Shown here piece by piece: positions 10,614 to 25,600 of a stretch of DNA of 64,000 bases. Each line of letters begins with the position of its first letter. Position 1 is the first letter of the stretch. The translations under genes were made by a program, and so were the position numbers. The notes under the pieces were generated by a model. The model was given only the letters and a program-made list of their open reading frames with translations, made no database searches and was not told the DNA's origin. The stretch is from Mytilus trossulus (Eukaryota > Mollusca > Bivalvia > Mytilida > Mytilidae), in NCBI RefSeq assembly GCF_036588685.1, contig NC_086375.1, positions 11,153,916 through 11,217,915 of the forward strand. The letters run 5' to 3'.

Positions 10614-13600
10614 GTAATATGAGGCAGGCATAACCTGTGAATGGGGACGAAGTCTGTATGTATTATTTTCTTAATTCAATCATGTTGATAAAAGAAACCG
10701 AAATACCGTACGTAACGTTCCCGATTTTGGTTCTGTTGTTAGGGAATTAGCTGTGACGTTCTTTAAGTTATGACGTCATATTCGATGTAAACAAAAGAAA
10801 CGCTTTCATCAGGAAACGTAACGTTTTTTTCATATTAAACAATTATTAAAATTGAATTTGTATTGAGATCCAATCTTATGTTTTACTAGACTGGTAAATA
10901 TAAAAAAATAATCAAAGTCTCATGCAAACAAGACAGATTTCTGCGCAAATGCGGGAAAACCGGAACAGGAACTAGATCTGAAAAAAAACGTTAACGATTT
11001 TGAGTTCATTAGTACAATGAAAAATTCGGGAAATTTTCCCAGATTTTTTTTTTTTTTTTTTTCATTGATTTTTCTACCGTAATTGGGGACTTCGTCCCCA
11101 TATGAACGCACTTCTGCAATACATAACTTTGGATAATTGTTCTTGACCTCTGTGTCATACATTAAAGTAACAACATTAATGGAAAACGTTGTCGATACCT
11201 TTTTCCAACACGTGTTTAGTTATTTCAAGGCACTAACGTAAAAATTAAAGGCAGCAACTGAAGAACATATAATAGACTCCTTCCTGTTAAATTATGGCAT
11301 TGTACCAATTTTTCATGAAAGGCCTTCACTATTGAAGTAACCTTAATGGACTCATGCCTGAGCTTGTATTTTGCATAGAAGCCATTTAGCCTCTGTAAGA
11401 GTATTTTCCCATCAATAGTGAAATATAGTAGTTACCATGGCTGTTATAGACCTGCAGATTTATAGCTGTACTGAACTAGATCCCGTCAACATGTTTAACC
11501 CCACCACATTATTTTTTGCGTGTGCCTGTCCCAAGTCAGGAGCCTGTAATTCAGTGGTTGTGGTTTGTTTATGTGTTACATATTAGTTTTCTCGTTTGAA
11601 TTATTTTACATTGTCTTATTGTGGCCTTTTATAGCTGACTATGCGGTATGGGCTTTGTTCATTGTTAAAGGCCGTACAGTGACCTATAGTTGTTAATGTC
11701 TGTGTCATTTTGGTCTTTTATGGACAGTCCTTTCATTGGCAATCATACATGTACCACATCTTTTTTATAGTTGAGTTACGGAAGATGTTTTTATGGCTCA
11801 ATTGATTAGAGTTCTGCCTTTAATGCAGAGATTGAGGGTTCAAGTCCACTGTTACCACCCATGGAGATTCACAACCATTCATGAATTCTGATTTTCTGAA
11901 TTTCCTCCATTTGATTCGTTCTCTGCCTCTGGTAAACAATTTATACAAAAGATACATGTGTACCAATGGGTAATTTAAACTGTTGAAACAAACTGACATA
12001 CATGTAGCCATGACAAAACATGACATAAAAACCAACAACACCTTTCAAAACACAACACCAAAAATTAAAGACTGAGCAACACAAACCCCACCAACATTAA
12101 CCAAACACCAGGGGTGATCTCAGTTGGTCCAGAAAACTAAACAAATCCTACTCCACATGTAGCACCAGTTGTGTTGTTTAGATCATGTAGTTAGTACAAA
12201 CCAAATCTTAATTCTAATTCTGGTGGTCACATTTGAGGAAAAGAGGACAGGATTGTTGTATAATATACATGATATACAACAATTGGAACAAATCTGTTGT
12301 CAACTGTGAAACAAATATTTCCAAAAACTACAACCATGGATGGTGTCTCTAAAATTTTTGTAAATTATTGTACATGGAAATGATCAAGCATAAGAATCAT
12401 TTTATTATTTGAAAAAAAACTGACAAGAAATTCAAAATATTGGAACGACTTGTGTCATTAACTTAGCTTAAATTCTGCTTATGGTACCCCAGTTTCAATA
12501 AACATGAACAAATTAGATATATATGCAGTATTTATCTGTGAAATTTTCAGCATACAATTGGTTTATTTACTCCATTTCAGAAACTACATTTTTGATGTCC
12601 TTTTTGCCTTGCCTTTCAAGACGTAGGTGTTGCAGCTTTTCTAGCAGCTTTTGTATTTAAAATTGTTTACTTTTCTGATTAACATATATGAAACCAAGTT
12701 GAAAACTTGTAAAAATAGAAGTTTTCCCAAATGACCTTTATTTTAAGTTGTTGAGTAGTCAAACATTTGTTGTCCCATTGTTAGCTTTGGTAGTCATATT
12801 GTGTTGTTCTCAATAATAATTTCCTTTTTTTCAGTCTATGAGCCAAAGGCCAACTTCCTTGTAGGTGAGCTGAAACACCTTCCAATGTTTCACGATGTGG
12901 AGTATGCTGAGAAATATCTTACATCAGATGATGCTGATTACCTTGCCATGCCGTAAGTCAATTATAACATATGAAGGAATAGCACCTTTGCAAATAAAAG
13001 AGCCATTACATAACAAACATTCATGCAATACATTTTTGTACTTTGTACTTCACATATTTTCTTAAATCAAATGTTAAGCATGTTTAAAAACACAGAAATA
13101 TCACTCATGTCAGAAATTCTGACTCAGAATAAGAGTATAATAGGGTGAATGCTGGTGTAAAAGTACTACAATATGCTAATTTACAACCCTCTCAGGTTAA
13201 AAGAAAAAAAAAACAAAACTAAACAATTTAGAGGGATTGACCTTGAATCCGCAGAAATCACTGTGGAAAAATACAAAATCATTTCCCAAAAAAAAATTTA
13301 AGAGCAAATTTATTTTTTGTGTGTTTAGAATAAATTTAGGTGACCTTGTACTCTTTGTTCGTAATCTAAATTGGTCTTTAAGTTAGTCTATTTTTTGTGA
13401 ACAAATTCAAAAACACTGCCCATTATGTCATATCTGTGTCACTAAGGCTTAGCTGATTTTCACATTTTCTGAAAACCTTTCTTAAAATGCTTTAAAAATT
13501 GTGATTAGTAATGATGGCATACATATGATATAATTGTTTATAATGTTTTTTCTATGAATTATCAAGGCCGTTTTAAGTTCCGCCAAATTCTAAATTCTCC

Positions 13601-16600
13601 CTTGTCAGGTTTTTAAATTTTTGACAATTTTTGGCCTGTGATGTTGTTTTACAAAATATTGATTTTTTTTCCTGATTTTCAGTTTTTGAAACTTTCTGAA
13701 CTTTCACCCATGCAAGATTTTTTTTATTTTTATAAAATTACTTTCAGTATAACAGTACTGAAGTGCCTCTATCTGCTTAGCCATAGGAAAACTTCAGGAT
13801 CACAATTTTTTTGAAAATAGATAAATGTAAACATATAATTGTTTTTATGTGAAACCAAATACATTTTGTATTCTAATACATTGTATTAATTATCTCTTTT
13901 TAAAGACTAGAACGTCCTACTCGGTAGGTTTTGGTGTTTATCTTGTGGTACTCACTGTGCTAATGAATGAGGGTTTGGATGGGGGTCTTCATTTCTTTAT
14001 TCCATACTTTCTAGAACATTTTTTCTCTATTCTTCATTTTTTTTACCTTTAGTTAGTTCTATTCATTTTGTTTCAGCATCTCCCTATTCCCTTTTCTTTT
14101 AATTGTTTTGCCCAATGTTGACTTTTCTTTATTTTTTTACCATTGTTCCCTTTTCTTTAATTGTTTTGACCATTGTTCCCTTTTCTTTAATTGTTTTGAC
14201 CATTTTTCCCTTTTCTTTAATTGTTTTGACCATTGTTCCCTTTTCTTTAATTGTTTTGACCATTGTTCCCTTTTCTTTAATTGTTTTGCCCATTGTTGAC
14301 TTCCCTTTATTTTTTGCCCATTATTCTCTTTTCTTTAATTGTTTTGCCCATTGTTGACTTCCCCTTATTTTTGCCCAGTGTTTCCTTTTCTTTAATTGTT
14401 TTGACCATTGTTCCCTTTTCTTTAATTGTTTTGCCCATTGTTCTCTTTTCTTTAATTGTTTTGCCCATTGTTGACTTCCCTTTATTTTTGCCCAGTGTTT
14501 CCTTTTCTTTAATTGTTTTGACCATTGTTCCCTTTTCTTTAATTGTTTTGCCCATTGTTGACTTCCCTTTATTTTTTGCCCATTATTCTCTTTTCTTTAA
14601 TTGTTTTGCCCATTTTTGACTTCCCTTTATTTTTGCCCAGTGCTTCTTTTTTTTTTTTTTTTTGACCATTGTTCCCTTTTCTTTAATTGTTTTGCCCATT
14701 GTTGACTTCCCTTTATTTTTTGCCCATTATTCTCTTTTCTTTAATTGTTTTGCCCATTGTTGACTTCCCTTTATTTTGTTGCCCATTATTCTCTTTTCTT
14801 TAATTGTTTTGACCATTGTTCCCTTTCTTTAATTGTTTTGCCCATTGTTGACTTCCCTTTATTTTGTTGCCCATTATTCTCTTTTCTTTAATTGTTTTGC
14901 CCATTGTTGACTTCCCTTTATTTTTTGCCCAGTGTTTCTCTTTTCTTTAATTGTTTTGCCCATTTTTGACTTCCCTTTATTTTTGCCCATTGTTTCCTTT
15001 TCTTTAATTGTTTTGACCATTGTTGACTTCCCTTTATTTTTGCCCAGTGTTTCATTTTCTTTAATTGTTTTGCCCATTGTTGACTTCCCTTTATTTTTGC
15101 CCAGTGTTTCCTTTTCTGTAATTGTTTTGACCATTGTTCCCTTTTCTTTAATTGTTTTGCCCATTGTTGACTTCCCTTTATTTTTTGCCCATTATTCTCT
15201 TTTCTTTAATTGTTTTGCCCATTTTTGACTTCCCTTTATTTTTGCCCATTGTTCCCTTTTCTTTAATTGTTTTGCCCATTGTTGACTTCCCTTTATTTTT
15301 TGCCCATTATTCTCTTTTCTTTAATTGTTTTGCCCATTTTTGACTTCCCTTTATTTTTGCCCAGTGTTTCATTTTCTTTAATTGTTTTGCCCATTGTTGA
15401 CTTCCCTTTATTTTTGCCCAGTGTTTCCTTTTCTGTAATTGTTTTGACCATTGTTCCCTTTTCTGTAATTGTTTTGCCCATTGTTGACTTCCCTTTATTT
15501 TTTGCCCATTATTCTCTTTTCTTTAATTGTTTTGCCCATTTTTGACTTCCCTTTATTTTTGCCCATTGTTTCCTTTTCTTTAATTGTTTTGACCATTGTT
15601 GACTTCCCTTTATTTTTGCCCAGTGTTTCCTTTTCTTTAATTGTTTTGCCCATTGTTGACTCCCCTTTATTTTTGCCCAGTGTTTCCTTTTCTTTAATTG
15701 TTTTGACCATTGTTCCCTTTTCTTTAATTGTTTTGCCCATTGTTGACTTCCCTTTATTTTTGCCCATTGTTTCCTTTTCTTTAATTGTTTTGCCCAGTGT
15801 TCCCTTTTCTTTAATTGTTTTGACCATTGTTTCCTTTTCTTTAATTGTTTTGCCCATTGTTGACTTCCCTTTATTTTTGCCCATTGTTTCCCTTTCTTTA
15901 ATTGTTTTGCCCATTGTTGACTTTTCTTTATTTATTGCCCATAATTTCCTTTTCTTTAATTGTTTTGCCCATAATTTCCTTTTCTTCAATTGTTTTGCCC
16001 ATTATTCAAATTTCTCTAATTGTTTTGCCCATTATTCAAATTTCTCTAATTGTTTTGCCCATTGTTCAATTTCAATTATTTTTTTGCCCATTATTCACTT
16101 TTCTTTAATTGTTTTGTCGTTGTTGACATTATTTTATTTTTTGCCCAATTGTTGACTTTTTTTATTTATTGCCCATAATTTCCTTTTCTTTATTTATTGC
16201 CCATAATTTCCTTTTCTTTAATTGTTTTGCCCATAATTTCTTTTTCTTTAATTGTTTTGCCCATAATTTCCTTTTCTTTAAATGTTTTGCCCATAATTTC
16301 CTTTTCTTTAATTGTTTTGCCCATTATTCAAATTTCTCTAATTGTTTTGCCCATTGTTCACTTTCCATTATTTTTTTGCCCATTGTTCCCTTTACTTTAA
16401 TTGTTTTGCCCATTGTTGACATTTTCTTTAATTTTTTGCCCATTATTCTCTCTCTAAATTCTGTAAACCCCATGCAGACCTTCATGAATGCTTCAATGTT
16501 TTTTAAAATTTTAATAACACTTTGGATTGATTATGGCGGTAACACAAATGTTATTATGTGCATCATTGTATTTATATAAGAAGTTCCACTATAAGACAAT

Positions 16601-19600
16601 ACTTGTGTAATGGCCTGTTTAAATGCTACATGTATCGACATATTTTTTTCCAATATATATTTACTCTGTGATAAGAAATTAAAGTACTCTGCCAAGTAAA
16701 AGTGACTTGAAGGAGAAAATTAAGCATACAATCGGTGCAATTTTTGGGAAAATGATAATAGTTTTATGTTTTTTATACACGACAAAAGCGCCAACAAAAC
16801 GTTATTTTTCCAAAATTGTATTGTTTGTAAACTTTATTTTACTTTGTTTCCTTGGTCAATCTTGACTGAGTACCAGGATGTCCTACCACAGAGTAGATTA
16901 CCAGTCGAAAAATTAAATAGTCTATGGAGTCAGAAGCTCGGAATTTAAAAATAGTCTATTGTAACACAAGGTTTCAATTAATAATGCTTAAGTTATTTGT
17001 GAATGCTAGTCAAACAATCGGAATATACACCATTTTAATTGTTGTTGTACCCCTTAAGTTGAAGAAAAATCATTATGTGAATTGGTGAATAATCTGTATT
17101 GTGATGTCATTTGTTGAAAATTTTTCAATTATTTAAATCTTGGATAAGTCATACAATTTTTTTTTTTTTTTAATTTTGTTGACTTTTAATGTAAGTAGAG
17201 TAGAAATGCAAGGAAGTTTTATCATTTTCTAACAGTTCTCACTCGTTTTTGATAGAACTTGATGTGAAGACAATGCCTTCAGATGATCAGGTCTAAGGAG
17301 TGAAAATACCATTTTATTTTATATTTTAAATATCCGGTTTTGTTTTTACTTGAAAATCAAGGTTTCTTATTTGGGCATGTGTCAGGCATTGAATTATTAT
17401 ATTCACTAAACCCAAATAGCACAAGGTTTACATTTATTATATATTATAAAACCAGATTCATTGGAATCATATAGGCCGAGTTAACTTGAAACTCTCGAGT
17501 TAACTTTACTAACTCGGGTTTTAACAAAACAATTTTACTTGAACCACTGGAGTTAACTCCTCGTACCCTGGTTCCAACCCTCACCGAGCCAGGGTTAAAC
17601 TCGAGAAACTCTTGAAAGACATCAGACCAATGAGAATATTTTATTTTATATGCTTGGTCAGGGCCTTACCCTAGAGTTGTTTCAAATATCAACTCTTTTG
17701 CGTTCACATAAAAATATATTAACTCTGTAGTTGATTGTAGAGTTTCATTTGAACTCGGCCATATATACTAACCTACTGATTTTAATATTCTGAGGTAAGA
17801 GGTCAAACTGAGTTTTATGTTCCAGTTTAATCCTTTTTGTCAAATTTGTTGAACTTTTCTTGATGGTCTACATGATGTTATTTTTCAAATTGATTAAGTA
17901 GGTACATATTATTAACCATCAAATCCCTTTTCTATTGAATGTTAAGGTTAAGGATTGATCTATAGGTCAGGTCTTTATATAATGGTAGACTGGGTGTTTT
18001 TATTCATGCTCAATATAAATCCTGTTGAGTTCCAAGGTCATAGGTAAAATTGATTTAGCATAGTCTGGTCCGAGACCACAATTATTTCGTAGTGCATTTC
18101 TTTTAGAACATAAATAAAAATTAAAAAAAATCTCACCTGCGTTTTCTCAAAGAAACTTTTACAGTGTGTTGTACTTCTTTTGGGACAAATTATATCAAAA
18201 TTATAGAAAACTTCATCGACTCTTACTCAAAATATAGACAATTTTTTGTTTAGGGTCGTCTTGAAATCTTTTGACAGCTTCCGAAGTGCTAATTTTAAAT
18301 CTTTTTTTTCAGCTGGACCAAATCACTACTTTCCTTAAAAATTCTGGACCCAAATTTTTTGACAGTGTAATTTCACCCCCCTACTTGCAATTTGAGGCAT
18401 TAAACATGGAGAAATAAATTTGGAAGGGGTATAGATATTAATGGCAAGTAACCCACTGTCAACACTAGGGACTATATTTGTGAACAACGAAAAAACAACG
18501 AAAATCAAGGGACGACAATTGTGGTCTTGGACCGTCTGTTACAAAATTTATTTGATTGCAATGAGATGCTTTGCTTTGCAGTTTAAACTAATACAATTAA
18601 TGTTGTGCATTCTGCATGCTTTGTATAGTATTTCATTGTACTCAGCTTGAAACAGATAGAAAATTTATATTTCAAGACTATTTAAAATGTATAGGTATTC
18701 CTGGCACCATGTTCTACATTAGTAATGATACATTATAAGAAGACGCAACAGTTTATTGATTTTTTTCTCCAATGATTACCTAAATTACTGTTCAGTAAAT
18801 TGTTGCATTATTTCTACTGTAAAATCAATATAATTGTGCACTACCCTAATACATACTATCAAATTATTGTATAGAATATTATCTGTCTGATGTTAGAACT
18901 CAGGTGCTCCATTAGGGAAAGCAGAAATGAAATCAAAACTTCTCAAGAGAAACTATAGTTGTTAATGTCTGTGTCATTTTGGTCTTTTATGGATAGATGT
19001 CATATTGGCAATTATACCACATCTTCCTTTTTATATTTACTCTTATAATTAAAATTTACTTCAGTTCCAACAGAATTTGTTTTTACATTTCAATACCATA
19101 GAATTTTGAACAGTTCTTAACAAAATTAAAGTTGTAAGAAAATAAGTTAACACCCAAGTAAATCTATGTGTTGCTATTGATTCTTACCTGCCAATTTGCC
19201 AATATATGATCTGAGTCTGATAGAAAATGAATACCAATACTTCTGTTATTTTTTTGGATTGAAAATTCAAAAAAATACAAACTATGCAAAGTCTGTAAAT
19301 GTTTGAATATTGAGTTGATATACATACCTTTAAAACAGATAAAAAATCATCCTTTTTGTAATTGATTGTTCCAAAATCAATTAAAATCATGTACCTTTGC
19401 ATGCATTCATGTATACATGCACTTGCATAAGGTTGATTTCTATCAGAAGTAGCTCCCCCAAGGGTGACTGCTCGTTAAGAACCCTTACACCAACTCTTTC
19501 AGGGCCCATAGGTGGCCTGTTGTAAGGCCAAAATTTCTGTCCCTATCCAATATACCCTCATTTTCCAATGGCAGTTGAAATTTCCCGGACTATCATCCCT

Positions 19601-22600
19601 TATGGCCTCTATTATGACAAGACCTACCTATTGTATTTATTGTGAACTTGTTCTCGTCCTGAATATGCATGAAATATTTGCCACTGGATGTTAAGCAACC
19701 AACAATCAATAAGAAGTAGCACATATAGGCTTTTTTTAATGCATTTCTTTTTTTATTGCCTTGATAGTATTGTTCCTGTTAAGTGAAGAAGAATATGGAT
19801 TTTGATTCCTGGTAGAATCAAACAACAGACTTGAAAACTTGTATTTGATTCTTCTCTGCTTAGCACTAAGATTTAAGAGTAGGAGCAAACACTGGTCAGC
19901 TTAGAGCCAGAAAAATGTACATATGAAAATAGATATAAGAAGATGTGGTTTGAGTGCCAATGAGACAATCTTCGTCCAAGTCAATGCCTTAATTACTGAG
20001 CTAGTGTGGACTATAATCCTGTGATCTACTATGTTAAAAATCAGACTTGGCTTATTCCTCTGGTACAAAGCCAGGTTAATATTCATATTACATAATACAC
20101 ATTAACATAATGTTCCAGCATATTTAGTTTAAGTAAGTAACAGTAAGTCTTTGTGTATACATTTGTAGGTCAACTTCTCAAACGTTATAAGTTCTAGGTC
20201 AACTTTATTTGATAAGTAGTATGATTGTTACATGTACTTGTCTGTCTGATGGGGTACATGTATCTTTCTCATTTGATGGTTTGATGATCAATGTATTATT
20301 TTAAGTTTTAAGTCAGAGGTATTTGTTGTAAAGAATTATTCTATTAATGTGTTATTGAACATGACAATCTGATAGGGTAAATCTGAATTTGACTTCTTTT
20401 TAGCTCACCTGGCCCGAAGGGCCAAGTGAGCTTTTCTCATCACTTTGCGTCCGTCGTCCGTCGTCGTCGTCCGTCGTCGTCGTCGTCCTGCGTCCGGCGT
20501 TAACTTTTACAAAAATCTTCTCCTCTGAAACTACTGGGCCAAATTAAACAAAACTTGGCCACAATCATCATTGGGGTATCTAGTTTAAAAATTGTGTCCG
20601 GTGACCCGGTCAACCAACCAAGATGGCCGCCATGGCTAAAAATAGAACATAGGGGTAAAATGCAGTTTTTGGCTTATAACTCAAAAACCAAAGCATTTAG
20701 AGCAATTCTGACAGGGGTTAAATTGTTTATCAGATCAAAATCTATCTGCCCTGAAAATTTCAGATGAATCGAACAACCTCTTGTTGGGTTGCTACCCCTA
20801 AATTGGTAATTTTAAGGAAATTTTGCTGTTTTTGGTTATTATCTTGAATAATATTATAGATAGAGAAAAACTGTAAACAGCAATAATGTTCAGCAAAATA
20901 AGATTTACAAATAAGTCAACATGACCGAAATGGTCAAATGACCCCTTTAGGAGTTATTGCCCTTTATAGTCAATTTTTAACCATTATTCGTAAATCTTAG
21001 TAATCTTTTACAAAAATCTTCTCCTCTGAAACTACCAGGCCAAATTAAACCAAACTTAGCCACAACCATCATTGGGGTATCTAGTTTAAAAATTGTGTCT
21101 GGTGACCCGGTCAACCAACCAAGATGGCCACTATGGCTAAAAATAGAACATGGGGTAAAATGCAGTTTTTGGCTTATAACTCGAAAACAAAAGCATTAAG
21201 AGCAAAACTGGCAAGGGGTTAAATTGTTTATCAGGTCAAGATCTATCTGCCCTGAAAATTTCAGACAAACAGATTGTAAATTTTTAACAATTTTCATAAA
21301 ATTTGTAAATTTTTACTAACATATTCAACTGAAATTACTGGGCCAATCATTATAGATGGGGATATTTGTATGCAGCAAGAATGTTCAGTAAAGTTAGATC
21401 TACAAACACATCACCATCACCAAAACACAATTTTGTCACAAATCTATCTGTGTCCTTTGTTGAATATTCACATATACCAAGGTGAGCGACACAGGCTCTT
21501 TAGAGCCTCTAGTTCATTAAATCATTTATCATATTATATTTTTGTGATCCTGATCCTGATAACCTGGTTCAGGTTGCATGTTGGTTTTGAAAATGCATTT
21601 GAATGCTGAATTAATATAATGTTTTTACCACCAAACTAATATGAGAACAACTATGGAGCATATCACAAACACTTTCAAAGATATAATTCACTGAATCGCC
21701 TTTATCATATATACACATTGCAATTGTAAATTAATTTTTGGAAATACAATGAGGAAAAAGTTGATATTATACAGAGTAAAAGTAAGGTATACAGAAGGTG
21801 TTACATTGAAAAAGTCCTCTCTGGTGCTTGTGGCAAGTGAATCACTTTGAAACTGTGATTTCTGGTAATTTAAGGTGTCACAACTATGATTGTAACCCTA
21901 TATTTTGATAACTATTGCAAAAACAGAGTGAAATTTCTGTGTGAATCACAATCATAAGCAATCATAGATTAACTCTGAATATTGGTGAACTAGGTGATTC
22001 ATCGGGAATGCTGGTGATTGTGATTCGTTATTCACTCTTAATATTAGTGATCCACCATGAATGCTGGTCATTGTGTTTCACTCTAAAATATTTCTATGTG
22101 TAGGCAACAGTGTCTAGAGTGAATCATCTACAAACATCAGCATTCAGAGAAAATCATCAACAATCACCACATTCAGAGTGAATCATCCACAATCACCACA
22201 TTCAGAGTAAATCATCCACAATCACCACATTCAGAGTGAATCATCCACAATCACCACATTCAGAGTGAATCATCCACAATAACCAAATTCACCATCTATC
22301 ATCCACAATCACCACATTCAGGGCAAATCATCCTCAATCACCACATTCACAGTGAATCATCCACAATCACCACATTCATAGTGAATCATCAACATTTGCC
22401 ACATTCAGAGTGAATCACCACATTCAGGGTAAATCAATCACAATCATCACATTTAGAGTGAATCATCCACAATCACAAGCATTCTAGTTTAATTACAGAG
22501 TGAATCACCAATAATCACCAGCATTCTGATTTAATCAATTACAATCACCAGCAGTGAGAGTGAATCACTCACAATCATCAATATTAGAGTAAATCACCAG

Positions 22601-25600
22601 CATTGAGAGTGAATAACTCACAATCATCAATATTAGAGTAAATCACCAGCATTGAGAGTGAATCACTCATAATCATCAATATTAGAGTAAATCACCAGCA
22701 GTGAGAATGAATCATTCACAATCATCAATATTACAGAAGGGCAAATCACCAGCATTGAGAGTGAATCACTCACAATCATCAATATTAAAGTAAATCACCA
22801 GCATTGAGAGTGAATCACTCAAAATCATCAATATTAGAGTAAATCACCAGCAGTAAGAATGAATCACTCACAATCATCAATATTACAGAATGAATCACCA
22901 GCATTGAGAGTGAATCGCTCACAATCACCAGCATTTAATGTGATCCCTAATATAGAAAAGCATTCAGAGGAAATTACCCACAATAGCAATCATTTAGTAT
23001 GAATCACCCACAATCCCAGTCATTTAGTGTGAATCCCCCATACCCAACAGCATTCAAGTGGAAAAAAACACAATCACCATAATTTAGTCGGAAAAATCTT
23101 TAATTTATTATCACTAACATTCAAAGTGAATTACTATTAATCATCATCATTTGGAGTGAATCACCAACCACCAATCACAAGAATTGATATTGCACCCTCA
23201 AAAGACCAGCATTAAAATTGTATCACCAACATAAATGGCCACAATCACCAGCATTGAAATTGAATCACCCACAATCACAAGCATTGAATTTGCATGTCAG
23301 ACCAAAATTACCATCATTGAGTACAAATAACACTGTCACCCACAATGATATTGCATCACTCACAAACACCAGTATTGAAATTGAATCACTCAAAGTCACC
23401 AGCATTAAGAATGAATGGCAAATAATCATCTGTATTCACAGTGAAACACCAACAATTTCCCCAAATCGAAGTTAATTACCAACAATACCTGTCACCATTA
23501 TGCGTTATTTTTAAGTGAGTCAATTTGTACTGTAGTAATGAACATTTTTGGTATATTTTCATAGTTTTTATAACCATCCGGATCCAGATGTGAATAGGTA
23601 AAATTCTATGTTGTTCACTTAACTTCTAACCATCCTTGGAAACTCAAGATTTTCTTTTGCATTTCTTACTCTGTTTGTCTAAAGCCAATAAGAATAAAAG
23701 ATGTGGTGTATTCCAGCTTATAGGAATGAGAAAAATGTCATAAATACACCTATTTTGACATTAAAAAATAAATTTTATCTCATAAATAAATACAGTGTCA
23801 TTTTGATATTTCATATATTTCCGTAAAAAAAGAACAAAGTATCTCCTGCAAATATGTTGCAGGAAAAAATTGTGATTGAACCAATCAAATTCATTGTTTT
23901 ATTTGACTTGAGGATAAACAGAGAAAGGAACAGGAAAAGACAACCCTGGGTTTCATTGAGGACTAAATGTATTAAAATTTTGCATGGCTAATTTATTGTT
24001 GTACGATTTCGACAGCTACTAATACTATAGTTTGGTTTCCATGGCTATTTAATATTATTGTGTTGGTGTCTAGATTATATTTGTACTTCTTTGTTTTTAA
24101 TTTCCCAGAATCCTTACAATAAGGGCAGACAACTCATTTGTAACCCTACTGTCTAAAATATTTGTCAGTTATAATGAAAACTGATAGCTGTTGAAATTAG
24201 AATTGCTCAGTAAAAGTAAGGAAAAATCAAATTGACTCAATTAAATCAAGTATTTTCCTGTTGTGCAATTTTAATTTCAACAACAAACAATCAATTTAAA
24301 TCAATTTACAATGTATATAGTGTGTGCAGGAATATATGTGGATTGGTAAGTGCCCTCTGCAGTTTGAAAGTCTTTTTGTGTACACCTATATGTACATGTA
24401 CTTATTTATTATCCATACATGTATTTGTATCAAAATTACTGTGGATTCATCATGGATTTAGGGGGTAGATGTGAACCATGAATTATTTGTTCAACAAAGT
24501 TATAGAAACTACAAAATTATTTTTAACAAAAATGTTTTTTTCCTTAATCCGCAAAACATAATGCCCACAAAAAATTGATGAATCCACAGTAACTTTGTTC
24601 TGTTGAAAAATTTTATGTAAATGATTTGACGTCTTAAACTAGTATTGTAACTAGCTGTTTAACACTAGATTTGACAGATTTATTTATTGTACTTTGTATC
24701 TTTCTTTTCTTGTAATTTATTTTCATCTCTTGGCATCCATCTTTTATTGATAAACTAAACCATTCTCATACTCGTAGATCAGATTTAATTCAATTTGCAA
24801 ATTGAGCACTTACTAGAGCATGCTTAGATTGATTTACTCAATACTTTATGTGGATTGAAATTTTAAAAGGATCTTTAATCATTTACTTCACTTGTATAAG
24901 ATATATGAATATATTCAGCTCTACCAAGTACCAGTTCATATTTATGACTTAAAATCAAATTTATTGAACAAAATACTTTAATTGTTTTTCACCAAAAATT
25001 TTCTCAGGGCATTCATGTTTACTCCACCAATAAAAACTGACCACCACAGAAAAGCTCAAAAGCGGTGCTTAAAAGTGGTGTTAAAACACCCAAAAAATAA
25101 ACAAATCAGAATTAAGGTTAATTAAGGCATTAGCTCTAGTACGCTTAGAATTAAGTTAGATCAACTTTCTACAAACGTAATAAGGAATGGTGAATGTAGG
25201 CTTCCTTTTCATCTTAAAATGTTCAATATGCAAAAAAAAATGGTGTGTCATGTGCTTCAGAAGTAGCTGTTTATTAGTTATTGTCAAAGTGCATTATAAT
25301 TTTCAAAATTTTAATTTATCTAACTTTTGCAATTATTTGACTTTATTTAATAATAAATAAATTTTGTGTATTTACTGTCTTCTGATTGGTTAAAAATATT
25401 AGTTTTATTTTCAATGTTGTCAATTTTAATGGCGACACACCCACTCTGACGTTGTGTATTCATACGCCAACATGTGTGTACGATGTTATTGTCAAGATAA
25501 ATAATATAAAAAGTTCTTTGAGCCTTATTTTTGATAGAAATTTATTTATAATGAATGGCAATAATTTATTTTGATTTTATTGAACCATAAAACTAATTTT

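Noticed and set aside
14103-16579. Overlapping open frames of 60-230 codons on both strands
   Set aside because: All follow the 27/30-bp minisatellite period; low-complexity peptides, open on both strands at once, no start context or homology.
14088-23490. CRISPR-like arrays
   Set aside because: Units are contiguous minisatellites without unique spacers, in a eukaryotic intron.
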